Counted from the stretch's first letter, positions 26,067 to 36,280 are shown. The stretch: 64,000 bases of DNA from CBDCFT01 sp965216365 (GCA_965216365.1 CBDCFT010000027.1:67564-131563), one strand, 5' to 3'. Notes: generated by a model from the letters alone, not told the origin. Translations and numbers: made by a program.

Positions 26067-27654
26067 TTACAAATGCACCAGCTTTAGTTTCTTGATCGCA
26101 TCGACTTGTTCCAACGCATCGATGGCTCCTGTGGCGGGCTCACTATCGAGATTAATAAACGACAAGGCATCCTTGCCGACGTGGGGTCGTCCCAAACGCC
26201 ACTCGCCGATATTAACGCCGTAAGCACCGAGCAGTGTGCCGACTTGACCGATAACGCCGGGCACGTCGTTGTTCAACATTACCAATACCGTGCCACTGGG
26301 ATCCACATCCAAATGATAATCACTGACTTGCAGAATACGCGGATGCTCCCCGCCGAATACGGCGCCGGTAATAATACGATCACCACCCTCCCAACTGAAC
26401 ACGGCACGACATCACGTTGGTGTACTCCGGCCCAACCAGGCCTTTTGCCTGGGCGATATGAATGCCGTGTTGCTCGGCCAGCATCGGCGCATTGATGTAA
26501 TTAACCGGTTCGGCAATAACGTTGCTCATCAGCCCCTTCAGGACACCGGTCGCAATCGGTTTGGTGAATTCGCGCACAGTGTCACCATGAAGTTCCAACT
26601 CAACCTTGCGAATGGGCGCATCAGCCATATGGAATTGCAATATCCCGATTTTTTCACCCAACTGCATATACGGTAATACGGAAGCAAACTCGGGTCCGGC
26701 TGCGAAAGGCATGTTAACGCTATTGCGAAAGTCCTCGTTGCGCAACGCATCCAACACCTGTTCGACGATCAGTACCGCAACATCTCTTTGTGCCTCTTCA
26801 GTGCTGGCGCCAAGGTGTGGTGTAGTCAACACATCAGGCAGACCGATCAACGGGTTATTCACCGCGGGCGGTTCTTCACTATAAACATCTAATGCAGCAC
26901 AGCGGACTTTGCCGTCTTTTAACGCGCTGGCGAGCGCTTTTTCGTCCACCAGTCCACCGCGCGAAGGATTGATCACGATCACACCGTCTTTAGCCTTCGC
27001 CAGATTGGCGCTGTTGATAATGTGTTCAGTCTCGGTTGAAAGACTACTGTGCAAGGAGATCACATCGGCTTGCGCAAACAACTCGTCCTTGTCCACCAGT
27101 GTCACGGCGATTTGTTGACCGATTTCTTCAGACACGTACGGATCGTAGGCAATAACTTCCATACCAAATGCCTTGGCCCGTTTGGCCACATGCCGTGCGA
27201 TACGTCCGAAACCAATCAACCCGAGCGTTTTGCGATAAAGCTGCATACCGACAAATCGGGAACGCTCCCATTGCCCGTTTTGAACCGATGCGTGTGCCGC
27301 TGCGGTGTGACGGCATACCGCCAACAACATGGTCATCGTGTGTTCTGCGGTTGCAATGGCGTTAGCACCCGGTGTATTCATAACGATAACCCCGAAGGCG
27401 GTAGCCGCTTTAATATCGATATTGTCCACACCCATCCCGGCACGGCCTACCACACGCAGTTTTTTACCCGCGTTCAATACCTCGCTATCAACTTGAGTGC
27501 TACTACGCACCAGCAGGGCGTCGTAATCCGCAATGGCTGCACACAATTCTTGTTTGGACATACCGGTAAGGACATCGAATTCGGTGTCGTGTGCGTCAGC
27601 GAGCCTATCCAAACCGGCCCGACCTAATTTGTCGGATACTAAAATGCGAAACAT
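26067..27654 (-). pseudogene. serA: SerA, D-3-phosphoglycerate dehydrogenase, frameshifted
   Basis: The first 420 residues form the substrate and NAD-binding domains (GRAGMGVDNID, LGLIGFGRIARHVAKRAK, INPSRGGLVDE, catalytic HLGAST) and part of the regulatory ASB domain. At about 26,390 the frame breaks after VMSCRV. The next frame resumes FSWEGGDRIITGAVFGGEHPR and ends in an ACT domain (VLVMLNNDVPGVIGQVGTLL). The repaired protein would be about 526 residues, normal for long SerA. It catalyses the first step of serine synthesis. It directly follows serB on the same strand (stop TAG abutting ATG). Breakage of such a gene, with both parts well preserved, points to a sequencing error. Confidence 0.9.
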
Positions 27655-28551
27655 CTAAAACTCCAGATTATGTTCAAGTTTATTGTCTAAAGACATAGCA
27701 AAGCCGGATCGAAACTTCTGTTGCAAAACAGGATTGTTAAATCGCAGCGCGGATTGAGCAATAAGTTGGTCCGCCGTTCGTTTGAGCGAGCTGACCGAAT
27801 CATTTTCCAGGTTAAGCGACACGTCGCTGCCGCTGGCCAACAATAACAACGGCGCAAGGCTATCACATTCAACAAAGACATCTGCCTCGTCGCGCACTCT
27901 TTGACGTTGCACAACACCACCGAAACCCACAAACAAATCGACAGCGTGCCGGGCAAGCAGATCGCTCACGCCATCGCCCACCAATAACGAACGACCTTGC
28001 TTATGCACCAGCAAGTCTTCAATAATACGCGCCTTACCATCGCTTTCGGCCAAATCAGACTGCGTATAGTCGAGATAACTCTGCTGCCATTGACTATCTT
28101 GTTGCTGCCACCAATCACCCGACAGCTCGTCAAACTCAACTTCGACAGCTTTTATATTTTTACTGTCAATCCCGAGCGACAAGCCAAACTCTCTGACCGG
28201 ATCCAACAGACCGCCGCTCACGATGTAAACGTTGTGACCTAAGATTTTTAGAGCAGTTATCAGTCTATCGGCATCCGGCACCAGATTCTTTTTATAAGCC
28301 TCTTTCAACAGGCGCAATGCGCCACGTGTGGGTTTGAGAATATTTAAGCGTTTGCCATACACCTGTTCCAAACCGATACGACCCTCCATGGCTGCATTGG
28401 TCAGATCGACAACCTGGCGAACGGTATCAGGGTGGTTGGCAAGCTCGTCAATACCCTCCACCCGGCTCAGCGTCGAGTCGCAGTCGAATATTACGTTTTG
28501 GTAACGCGGCCAGCGCCCGGGTTTAGCCATCGAAACCGAATCTGCCACCAA
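27655..28551 (-). CDS. serB: SerB-like phosphoserine phosphatase
   Basis: A 298-residue HAD-superfamily protein. Motif I is DCDSTLSRVEGIDELA (DxDxT nucleophile region), motif II is VSGG, and motif IV is LLVGDGVSDLLA. A helical cap (AAMEGRIGLEQVYGKRL) is typical of phosphoserine phosphatases. The C-terminal ~60 residues are extra. It would remove phosphate from phosphoserine in serine synthesis. The serB stop codon touches the serA start, so the two are co-transcribed and probably translationally coupled. PSAT (serC) is not in the window. Confidence 0.85.
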   Translation of the reverse strand: MVADSVSMAKPGRWPRYQNVIFDCDSTLSRVEGIDELANHPDTVRQVVDLTNAAMEGRIGLEQVYGKRLNILKPTRGALRLLKEAYKKNLVPDADRLITALKILGHNVYIVSGGLLDPVREFGLSLGIDSKNIKAVEVEFDELSGDWWQQQDSQWQQSYLDYTQSDLAESDGKARIIEDLLVHKQGRSLLVGDGVSDLLARHAVDLFVGFGGVVQRQRVRDEADVFVECDSLAPLLLLASGSDVSLNLENDSVSSLKRTADQLIAQSALRFNNPVLQQKFRSGFAMSLDNKLEHNLEF

Positions 28552-28702
28552 ACGCCTCTTTCACCAACTCGACGCTTGCCTTCTAGTGTAACTGTGCATT
28601 GGCAGGATAGTTAGTCGCTTTTTCCTGTAATAATTTATCCATGTCGACGTGTTCTTACCTACCTCCAGCTCCCCACTTTAACATGCACGCCCACTGGCTT
28701 TC

Positions 28703-29521
28703 TCACATCGCCGGTAAAGGTATTTTGGCCTGTATAAAATTTTCCGGAATCTCGAATATCGCGGCGTCTACCGCTTCTTGGGAGATTTCGACTAACATCG
28801 TTAAAACCTGTTGTCCGTCCACTTGGTGTTTTGCTTGCACCGGTATGCCGTTAATATTTTTACCTGCCTCGGGTAATGGCGGTGCGGCAAATCCCATAGA
28901 AAATACTCCTTGCCGAGCCAGGCCCGCCGTCGCCCGCAAAAATGCCAATATCATGTCGTAGTCAAATTGAGTTAAACCTAAGATTTTTTGTTCCGCGACG
29001 CACTGCGTCTGTACTACCTGACCTCCTTGAAAAGTATCAATGCGGCGGCAATCGTAATCATTCACTCTGGTATTCAGCATTGATGGAATATGGTTTTTGG
29101 GTTGCGAGTCGGGCGCATCAAAACCTCCCATCCCCGGCATCATCTGCATACCCATTTTGCCTTGCTTAACCATGGCTTGCTGTTCGGGGGTCATGGTCTT
29201 CATCTGTTCGTCCAGATTAGCCTGCATGCGCTTCATCTGTTCCCGCATTCGTTTGTTCACCTCAATCATCCTTTGTTCGTTAATTTGAGTGAACTGACGA
29301 TAAGCATGATCGATAAATGTGAATGTGCCTGTCGATTCGTCAAATAATATGCCCAGTTGGGCTGAACCACCATCAGCGATACCCACGTTGTTACCTTTAA
29401 CAATAAGTTCGAAGGTACTATTAGTATTGGCATTTTGTTCATACACAAGCCTCGCATCAGCCAACACCTGTACACTCGAGAAACAAAACACAAAAAAAGC
29501 AAAAAACGTTTGTCGAACCAT
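28703..29521 (-). CDS. Exported DUF4412-like protein
   Basis: A 272-residue protein with a Sec signal (cleavage near VLADAR). The fold begins ARLVYEQNANTNSTFELIVKGN and continues with a YRQFTQINEQRMIEVNKRM helical segment. A Met-rich linker (KMGMQMMPGMGGF) is followed by DYDCRRIDTFQGGQVVQTQCVAE, where two cysteines could form a disulfide. This resembles DUF4412 periplasmic proteins of unknown role. It is monocistronic by spacing. The Met-rich linker echoes the other Met-rich exported proteins here but is much shorter. Confidence 0.65.
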   Translation of the reverse strand: MVRQTFFAFFVFCFSSVQVLADARLVYEQNANTNSTFELIVKGNNVGIADGGSAQLGILFDESTGTFTFIDHAYRQFTQINEQRMIEVNKRMREQMKRMQANLDEQMKTMTPEQQAMVKQGKMGMQMMPGMGGFDAPDSQPKNHIPSMLNTRVNDYDCRRIDTFQGGQVVQTQCVAEQKILGLTQFDYDMILAFLRATAGLARQGVFSMGFAAPPLPEAGKNINGIPVQAKHQVDGQQVLTMLVEISQEAVDAAIFEIPENFIQAKIPLPAM

Positions 29522-29673
29522 TACGATTGACTTTGAAAGGATTGCATCACGATTACCTTGATTGGGTTGTATTCAATATTGTCGGGCTATCTGGATTAAA
29601 CAACGGTGTGATTGAAAACACGGGCGACGCATTCTCGCGTCGCCCATGAGTTATTTGGAGTTAGCTGATGTAA

Positions 29674-30123
29674 CTATTCCACTTGAATCGATTGAATGTA
29701 GTAGACCAATGCGAGGACCCGTCCATGAACAATTTCCTCATAACTCACATCGTGCGGAACGCGCAGTCGTTCACCGGCGTCACGGTTATAATAGTCACCC
29801 CAGAGCGGCATTTCCGATGTTCCGTGCGCACGCAATCCGCGCCTTCCGTCTATCGCTTGATAGACATCCAAAACAGGAAATTTACCATTGTTGCGCTGAC
29901 TGATCTTAGTCAAATCAGGTGGTGCTTGCGTAAGCAGATCGGCAAGCGCTCCCTCACCTGTGCCCGCGAGGCCATGGCAGACGGCACAACGTTTCCCGAA
30001 CTCCGTTTTTCCAAACGTAACCGAAAAGTCTTCGTCTTGTGCCTGGACTCCCGTTGTGACCCATAACGCAGCAGTGAGCACTAAACTCGGAATAAGGATT
30101 GAACGAAAATTAACAATTGACAT
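29674..30123 (-). CDS. Monoheme cytochrome c
   Basis: A 149-residue protein with a Sec signal (cleavage near VQAQDE). It has one heme site CAVCH in FGKRCAVCHGLAGTGEGALADLL and a likely Met ligand in TSEMPLWGDYY. It has the class I fold of the kind seen with methanol, sulfite or nitrite-type enzymes (APPDLTKISQRNNGKFP). An exact FNR box lies 62 bases upstream of the start, suggesting expression at low oxygen. The electron partner is unknown. Confidence 0.85.
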   Translation of the reverse strand: MSIVNFRSILIPSLVLTAALWVTTGVQAQDEDFSVTFGKTEFGKRCAVCHGLAGTGEGALADLLTQAPPDLTKISQRNNGKFPVLDVYQAIDGRRGLRAHGTSEMPLWGDYYNRDAGERLRVPHDVSYEEIVHGRVLALVYYIQSIQVE

Positions 30124-30184
30124 GACCTATTCCCCTTTGTACGTAATCGAGCTACATATTTATCATTTCCAACGCGGGCGAGCA

Positions 30185-30198
30185 TTGATTAACATCAA
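30185..30198. promoter_or_regulatory. FNR/ANR box upstream of the monoheme cytochrome
   Basis: TTGATTAACATCAA exactly matches TTGAT-N4-ATCAA. It is 62 bases upstream of the minus-strand cytochrome start at 30,123, a usual position for an activating FNR site near -41. Confidence 0.6.
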
Positions 30199-30383
30199 TT
30201 TTTATACCGATAATCGGGACTTGGGTTAATCAAGCGCCGAGAACGTGTGCTGCACATCGATCCAACATCCGGCTGCAATGAAAACTAAAGTCACACATTC
30301 GCCCAGGCAGAATAAACGTACGGTGCGTCGTCTTCAGCCACATAGACTCATACACCCAGCACCTAACCTGCTGACCGTATTGG

Positions 30384-31397
30384 TTACTTGTTTTCCAAGT
30401 CTTTGTACCAAACATCGTGATGTTGTTTAGCCCAGTTGACATCCACACTTCCGCTCGTCATGCCTTCTAGCGCACCTTGAATACCCGCGCTGCCGAGATA
30501 GGTATGACCACACATCACCGCAATCCAGATGATGGACGTCGCACCGTGTACCACGTTGGCCAGTTGCATGGTTGCGCGTGTTTGCCCGAACAGCGGAAAA
30601 TCCAGTATTAATCCTGACACACAAACGGCAACACCAATCACCAACAAACCAAACCAGTAAACAAACAACTTCTCGCCCGCGTTTACCTTACCCGACGACG
30701 GATGTTTACCTTTTACCATGCCACCGCCTTGCAAAAACCATTGCCAGTCATGCACTTTGGGCAGATTATTCCTGAACCAGACGATGATCATGAGAAGGAC
30801 GCCAACGGTGAATGCCGGGCCTGAATAATTGTGCAAGGAATACGCAAACGAAGCCCACAATGAAAAACCCTTGGCACCGAACAAGGGTATGAGAACGCTA
30901 CGCCCAAACAAAAAACTCAGACCGGTGACGGCAAGAACAATAAATAGAATCGCCGTGTACCAATGCAGAATACGTTCACTCAAACACCAGCGCTGCACGG
31001 TCTTCCTGGCCAGGCCTTTTTCCACAGCCACCGGACCGCGCACGACATAAAGTAACAACAATAACCCTATGGCACCGACCATTATCCATTTGCCAAAGAA
31101 CATAATCGGACCGGACCGTATTTGGCGCCAGTTTTGACCGCCGTTTTGAATGAGCACATTCGATTCGGGTCCCTGAACCGCACTGTAGCCGGACTTTCCT
31201 TGTCGAACACTACGCCAAAAGTCGGCTCGCGGATTCGTTTCTTTGCCGCCTTGCCCGTACGCGCTGGCAACACCGGTAACCAGGTAACTCCCGGTTGGAA
31301 GAAGAATCGCACCCAGCAAAACGATTGCCAGACTTAATGCTAGCGTGCGTCGACTCTTTCTTCGGCGATTCCGCATCTTATTCTGATCCTGTGCCAA
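30384..31397 (-). CDS. Formate dehydrogenase gamma-type cytochrome b
   Basis: A 337-residue membrane protein. An N-terminal hydrophobic segment (LALSLAIVLLGAILLP) is followed by a periplasmic region with YSAVQGPESNVLIQNGGQNWR, then four main membrane helices with heme-ligand His residues (LSERILHWYTAILF, YSLHNYSGPAF, VVHGATSIIWI). This is the FdnI/FdoI-like cytochrome b556 family, which passes electrons from formate dehydrogenase to quinone. No formate dehydrogenase alpha or beta genes are next to it, so its partner lies elsewhere or it serves another enzyme. Confidence 0.8.
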   Translation of the reverse strand: MAQDQNKMRNRRRKSRRTLALSLAIVLLGAILLPTGSYLVTGVASAYGQGGKETNPRADFWRSVRQGKSGYSAVQGPESNVLIQNGGQNWRQIRSGPIMFFGKWIMVGAIGLLLLLYVVRGPVAVEKGLARKTVQRWCLSERILHWYTAILFIVLAVTGLSFLFGRSVLIPLFGAKGFSLWASFAYSLHNYSGPAFTVGVLLMIIVWFRNNLPKVHDWQWFLQGGGMVKGKHPSSGKVNAGEKLFVYWFGLLVIGVAVCVSGLILDFPLFGQTRATMQLANVVHGATSIIWIAVMCGHTYLGSAGIQGALEGMTSGSVDVNWAKQHHDVWYKDLENK

Positions 31398-31475
31398 TCA
31401 TAAGCGCCCTGAATACAAGCGTTTGGGAATATTGTTAATCTTCTTAGCTTTAATCGTCTCGCGTCTTAATTCAAT

Positions 31476-32837
31476 TCAAATGGCAGCCCAAGAAAGCAGG
31501 GAGTCTGACAACAAGATGCCCGCCACCAACAATAATCCGGCCACCAGGTGCAAACGGATAGTGGCAGAACACGCATTAACGACTTCGCGATTACGATAGT
31601 GGGCCAACACATTTCGAATGGCGCCGACGGCGATAGGTACGCTCAAGAACATGGCCAATGCGCCCAATGGGAGGAGATCGGTCATGACCAGGATGGTTAC
31701 CGATAAATAGGCGGACAACACCAACATGAGGTAACCCCAGCGTGCTGATTCGCGTCCTAAAATAACGACAAGCGTGTTTTTACCGGTAATTGCATCCGAC
31801 TCGATATCCGGGAATTCGTTTACCCAAAGAATAGCCGTAGTCAGAAAACCGATCGGTATTCCGACCATAAAATCATTTATATCCACGGCCCCACTAAGAC
31901 CAAATACGGTTCCCGCCACCAACAGCGGGCCGAACGCCAAACCAACACTTAATTCCCCGAGACCGCGGCGGGCGGACAAACGCAACGGAGGTGCGGTATA
32001 AAAATAGGCGAGAAAAGCACCGGCGATTCCGAAAACGAAGACCATCAATCCCTGGGCAATAAGTATGGGTGTCGCCACGAACAAGGCTATAAGCAACGAG
32101 GCGAGTGCCAGGCGCAAAGTTCCCTGTTCGGAAATCAATCCTAATTCGATTGCGCGGCTACCCCCCGAATAAGGAACGATGTAGTCCGTATTTGCGGGAT
32201 CCGTACCGCTGCGCCAATCGAAGTAGTCGTTAAATAGATTTGCCGAGATATGCAACGCGGACGCTCCAACTAAAGCCGATAAAAACAGAACCCAGGGGAA
32301 TGCACTCAGTTCCCGATTCCAATTCACCAACACCGCCCCAATCAGAATGGGCATCAGCGTTGCGGTCAAAAACGGTGCGCGGGTAATCACCAACCAGGCG
32401 AATACACGGGTGAATAAATCGATTGACGGCATCACCTCATCTACCGAAACTTCCGGTAGTGGCTCGGTAAGACCACAGTATCCGATATGCTTCTTAACAC
32501 CGTTCTCACGCCGGAATGTTGGCGTAATCCGAATCCGGGCAGAAAAATGATCACCATCCTTACCGACGAAAACTGTTCGGGTTACAAATTCACCCGTGTC
32601 ACGTGCTTGTTTGAGCCAGTGTTGTACATGCCCAAGCACTACCAAACCAGGTGAAAACAACGACACCCTTTTTTTACCGACGACTTCATTCGGCGCGTAA
32701 CCGAACAGTTGTTGCGCGCCATTGTTAAACGTCTCGATACGCCCCTCTAGATCGCAGGTTATGACACTTCTAACCGGCGACCCATGGTCTCGATTGTGCT
32801 TTTGCGACATTGATCTTGCGCTATCGTGAATGGTCAA
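31476..32837 (-). CDS. PAS domain fused to a UbiA/MenA-type prenyltransferase
   Basis: A 453-residue protein. Residues about 20-125 form a PAS sensor domain (ITCDLEGRIETFNNGAQQLFGY, EVVGKKRVSLF, then PAC-like GDHFSARIRITPTF and KHIGYCGLT). Residues about 145-450 are a polytopic UbiA-superfamily prenyltransferase with the first Asp-rich motif NLFNDYFDWRSGTD and the second NEFPDIESDAITGKN. The enzyme half is closest in style to MenA-like enzymes. A PAS domain on a quinone-prenylating enzyme is unusual and suggests redox or ligand control of quinone synthesis. No frameshift or stop separates the two parts. The downstream gene is a cytochrome b. Confidence 0.8.
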   Translation of the reverse strand: MTIHDSARSMSQKHNRDHGSPVRSVITCDLEGRIETFNNGAQQLFGYAPNEVVGKKRVSLFSPGLVVLGHVQHWLKQARDTGEFVTRTVFVGKDGDHFSARIRITPTFRRENGVKKHIGYCGLTEPLPEVSVDEVMPSIDLFTRVFAWLVITRAPFLTATLMPILIGAVLVNWNRELSAFPWVLFLSALVGASALHISANLFNDYFDWRSGTDPANTDYIVPYSGGSRAIELGLISEQGTLRLALASLLIALFVATPILIAQGLMVFVFGIAGAFLAYFYTAPPLRLSARRGLGELSVGLAFGPLLVAGTVFGLSGAVDINDFMVGIPIGFLTTAILWVNEFPDIESDAITGKNTLVVILGRESARWGYLMLVLSAYLSVTILVMTDLLPLGALAMFLSVPIAVGAIRNVLAHYRNREVVNACSATIRLHLVAGLLLVAGILLSDSLLSWAAI

Positions 32838-33143
32838 GGTCTGTTATCCGAATCCATTATGTCTTCGCCTCCACCCTATGCGTCCCCGGTGGCAATCAAA
32901 ACGCACGGATTTGCGTTTCCCGCTTGGTAAGTTCGGTTGCTTGGTCAGCAGGGCTGACGGCAGTGTAATAGTGCATATCTCACCGACAAAAAGCGACGCC
33001 TTGTAGTCCGCTACATTTCACATTCTTATTACCACTAGCGAAAGGCTTGGCCTTGATAAACTGTACCCAAGGTGAGTTGGAATTGCCAGGAGTTACACGA
33101 CGCAAAATTCCAGCCGATTATCGGGAGAGACCCGGTTCCGCAA
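32838..33143. other. Intergenic region with no recognised feature
   Basis: About 306 bases between the PAS-prenyltransferase start and the end of the cytochrome b gene, both on the minus strand. It must hold the prenyltransferase promoter. I see no convincing gene, FNR box or terminator hairpin. Confidence 0.4.
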
Positions 33144-33975
33144 CTAATGGATGTTAATGAACTGACTGTAATAGCCACCGGCGATCAACAAATACAGGCC
33201 GAGGGCGATCACCGCATAACCGAAAATAAAGTACAGTACGCGATACCACGTAGCGGGCGCGTTTGCACTCATTTGTTCAAGCCTGTTCTCACGTTTTAAT
33301 CGCTTAATCCAGTCCGGTTTCTCTTCTTCCGCCTCGTCTACTGAAACGCTTCCGGAAAACATGACTTCGTTGAGCGGGAACGTTGAACGGCGGAAATGCC
33401 CGATCAGCAGGTGGACAATGATGATATAGGTAACGGCTAGCACCGCCTCGGCGCGGTGAAAAAGCAGTGCCACATTGAGCACCCAACCCGGCAGCAGACG
33501 GCTGGTTTCAACAGGATAAATAAGCATCAAGACCGGAGATAAACAGCAACGGTACACCCCAGAATACTGCCCAGTAGTCAAACTTCTCCCAATAATTCCA
33601 GCGTTCGAATTGCGGAGACTTGGCCAGACCAAAGAACCAGGCTATACGTTGCCCGAACTCCTTGAAGTCCCGCCAGGTCGGCACCAGGGAATCGGGACCA
33701 AACAGACTGTGTCCCGGGTGACGCCAATCGAGCCGAAATAACACCACAGCAATGTGAAATACAAAACCGCCGGTCATCAGCCAACCGGCCCAGATGTGGA
33801 TTAGGGTAGCGCTATCGTACCCGCCGAATAAATCGAGAATTGCCTGACCCCAGCCCGTGGCGAAATACATGCGGCCGGTTCCGGTCACTGTCAGCAGCAT
33901 GAAAGTCAGAATCAGCAATACGTGCGTGAATCGATCAAGCACGCCAAATCGCCGAATACGGGGTGCGGTGCCCAT
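33144..33975 (-). pseudogene. Cytochrome b561-type membrane subunit, one frameshift
   Basis: ATG 33,973-33,975 lies just after the stop of the triheme gene. The first frame reads MGTAPRIRRFGVLDRFTHVLL, with His ligands in DRFTHVLL and LIHIWAGW, and breaks after LLFISGL near 33,533. Dropping one G restores MLIYPVETSRLLPGW, then LLFHRAEAVLAVTYIIIVH and a final helix YFIFGYAVIALGLYLL. Repaired length is about 277 residues with four to five membrane helices and bis-His b hemes, like the cytochrome b of formate dehydrogenase or thiosulfate reductase. It closes a three-gene operon with triheme and octaheme cytochromes. Confidence 0.8.
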
Positions 33976-33977
33976 GA

Positions 33978-34658
33978 TCAGGACTTCGCTTTCTTCTTGA
34001 CGAACCATTCTCTTATCCACCAACCCACACTATGGGGAAGGAACACGATAAAAACACCCACGATGAGCCAGAACATAAGCCGGTCGCTGAAAAACAAAGC
34101 CGGAAAGGTGGTGCGAGTTTCCGAACCGCTGGGGGGCGGTTGGTGTATGACATAGGTGGCAAACGAAGCGCCCGCACCTTCGTGGCATTTTGCGCACACA
34201 TAAGCATGTCTGCGAATAGGATTCAGGCGGGAGAAATAGTGCGCCACGGAAGCGATCGGATCGGGACCGTGACACTGGCGACAGGTATTGTTGGCACGAA
34301 CGGTATGCAGATTGGCGGCGGACTGTTCATGACATGCCACGCATTTTCGATAGGAATAGTCACCTATGCCCGCGTGGGCATCGGCTCGTGACGCACGACG
34401 GTAAGTGTCCGGTTGAGCAGGGCCATAGCGCAGAATCGTTTCGGTCCCACCGGTTTCGTGGCGGCCGGAACTCTCCAGTTGGTCCCGGTAACGGCGCACC
34501 GCCGCGGCCGCATCGTCAGAACCGTGCACTACCGTACCCTGCGCGTAGCGATCACCACTGTACTGCTGCGCTAAAATCAACTGCGGTGCAAGTAGCATCA
34601 GTGCGAACAAACATGCCACAGACTTGCCCTGTATTCTCCCGCTTGACCTGCCGCCCAC
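33978..34658 (-). CDS. Membrane-anchored triheme cytochrome c
   Basis: A 226-residue protein with a signal peptide (LLAPQLILAQQ). It has three CxxCH sites (CVACH, CRQCH, CAKCH) between residues about 105 and 165, and a C-terminal transmembrane helix (LMFWLIVGVFIVFLPHSVGWW) with a basic cytoplasmic tail. The arrangement suggests a membrane-tethered electron relay between the octaheme lipoprotein upstream and the cytochrome b downstream. Gene spacing is 20 bases before and two bases after, so it is a tight operon. I do not recognise a named family. Confidence 0.82.
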   Translation of the reverse strand: MGGRSSGRIQGKSVACLFALMLLAPQLILAQQYSGDRYAQGTVVHGSDDAAAAVRRYRDQLESSGRHETGGTETILRYGPAQPDTYRRASRADAHAGIGDYSYRKCVACHEQSAANLHTVRANNTCRQCHGPDPIASVAHYFSRLNPIRRHAYVCAKCHEGAGASFATYVIHQPPPSGSETRTTFPALFFSDRLMFWLIVGVFIVFLPHSVGWWIREWFVKKKAKS

Positions 34659-34677
34659 GATGGGGTGCTCCGCCTGC

Positions 34678-35953
34678 TTAACCGCCGCTGCTGGTAGTCT
34701 GTTGGGACGGCGCCGTCGCGACCTTTGGCTTACGTTGAATCAGTTCGTCGTAACGCTGTTGCAGTTGCTCGAGATCTTCATCCTTGTGTCTGTGACAGGT
34801 TTGGCACGAATTGGGGATGTCCGGATTCCTCAAGGTATCCTCGGGTAACAGTGTTACGAACACATGGCTGTGTATATCACCGGATTCTGCGCTCTTGGCG
34901 ATGCGCGGCATATGACAACCGACACAATTAGCGAAAGAATGAATGGCGTGCGGGCCTTCCTTATTCATCTGTTCGTGACATTCAAAACATACCTTGGAGC
35001 CCTTGGCATAAGTCTGCGAACGCACCGGAGCAGCTCCCAGTTGGTGCGAGAAATGACAGGACAAGCAGGTGACGCCTTCCTTGTAATGTTTCGATTGCTG
35101 CCAGTCGATGTATTGCTGGTGATGGCCCTTGGCGAACTCGTTGGCATAGACATGCTTAACATCGCCGGCTTCGAACGAAGTCGACTCATAGTAACTGGTT
35201 AACGCCTTGCCCGGCTCATAACCCACCGGCCAACTGGAACCGTCGACCAGTTTGGATTTGCCGCGATTGTGACAGGAACCGCAAATCTGCACCGCCACAC
35301 CCATAGTCAATTTTTCTGGGTTTACAATAGTCTGTCGTTTTTGGAAAACAGCGGTCTTCGGTAGCGCAGCGTGCCACGAACCGGGTCCGTGACAAGACTC
35401 GCAACCCACACCCGGCTCCACAAAAGTTTTACTTTCCAGATTGACACCGGTGGCGTGACAACCCCCGCACTTCTTGAGCCAAGGCCGCTCCTTCCAGTCG
35501 TGTTCGTGGTAATTGACGAAGCGGTCTGTATCCACATTGTATTGCACGGGGGAAATATATAGATCGTCGTCCTGCTTGATTATAAAACGCTGTTTCCACT
35601 GACTGCCGATGGTATACAAAATGTCTTCGGGCTTGGGGATGAAAATCTCTTCCGCAGGAACTTTGAGTCCTTCTTTCTTCTTGAGATCCTCGCGGATTCT
35701 CTGCTCATCGAATTTGACCACCAAGGCGTCCGGGTTTGCCTTGGCATCCTGGGTCATACGACTGTGCACAGTTTTTTGCCACGCGTCATAGTGCTCGAGG
35801 TGACATGTCTTGCACACATCCGAACCGACATATGCTTTGGGCACAGACAACACGGCATCGACATCGACCATTTGCTTTTCGCCGGTACAGCTTGTGAGGA
35901 AGAAGGATTAAGCCACCGAAAACAAACGCCTTAGCAGTGCTTTTGATCGTCAT
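34678..35953 (-). pseudogene. Octaheme cytochrome c lipoprotein, frameshift in the signal peptide
   Basis: Eight CxxCH sites are visible: CKTCH, CGGCH, CESCH, CGSCH, CLSCH, CFECH, CVGCH and CQTCH. The opening YVGSDVCKTCHLEHYDAW is the cytochrome c554-type start. The open frame at 35,871 lacks a leader. Upstream, ATG 35,951-35,953 with AGGAGG begins MTIKSTAKAFVFGGLILL in another frame; one base removed near 35,905 joins it to LTSCTGEKQMVDVD, giving a lipobox (LTSC). The repaired protein is a periplasm-facing lipoprotein of about 424 residues. It may oxidise or reduce a small substrate or relay electrons; the substrate is unknown. Confidence 0.82.
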
Positions 35954-36065
35954 GTCATTCCTCCTTTTGGAATGGGTCGCTCGATCCGAACTATCGAGCA
36001 GTTAATCTCTGCCTGGTCTTGATGAAGAATTTTACACCTACTCACAAGAGCATTGAACATGACAC

Positions 36066-36079
36066 TTGATCTAGATCAA
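36066..36079. promoter_or_regulatory. FNR/ANR box, octaheme side of the divergent promoter
   Basis: TTGATCTAGATCAA is a perfect self-complementary FNR consensus, 113 bases upstream of the octaheme start codon. It lies in the 327-base divergent spacer 35,954-36,280, which holds no gene. Confidence 0.65.
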
Positions 36080-36201
36080 GTTTTTAAGTGAGAAAACGAG
36101 TCAGCAAAACAAATTAGGTTTGCGTTACCGGCGTGATGCCGCACATTTTTGCCTTTCCAAATTAAGGAACGATAAAAAGTTCGCCAGTTATTGCCGAATA
36201 C

Positions 36202-36215
36202 TTGACAAGGATCAA
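36202..36215. promoter_or_regulatory. FNR-like box, tetraheme side of the divergent promoter
   Basis: TTGACAAGGATCAA has one mismatch to TTGAT-N4-ATCAA. It lies 66 bases upstream of the tetraheme cytochrome start, a position suited to activating the rightward operon. Confidence 0.55.
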
Positions 36216-36280
36216 GTCCTACGTGCGGTGAATGATGTTCTAATTTTCATTTGCATCCTGATAATTTATGTTTACGGAGG

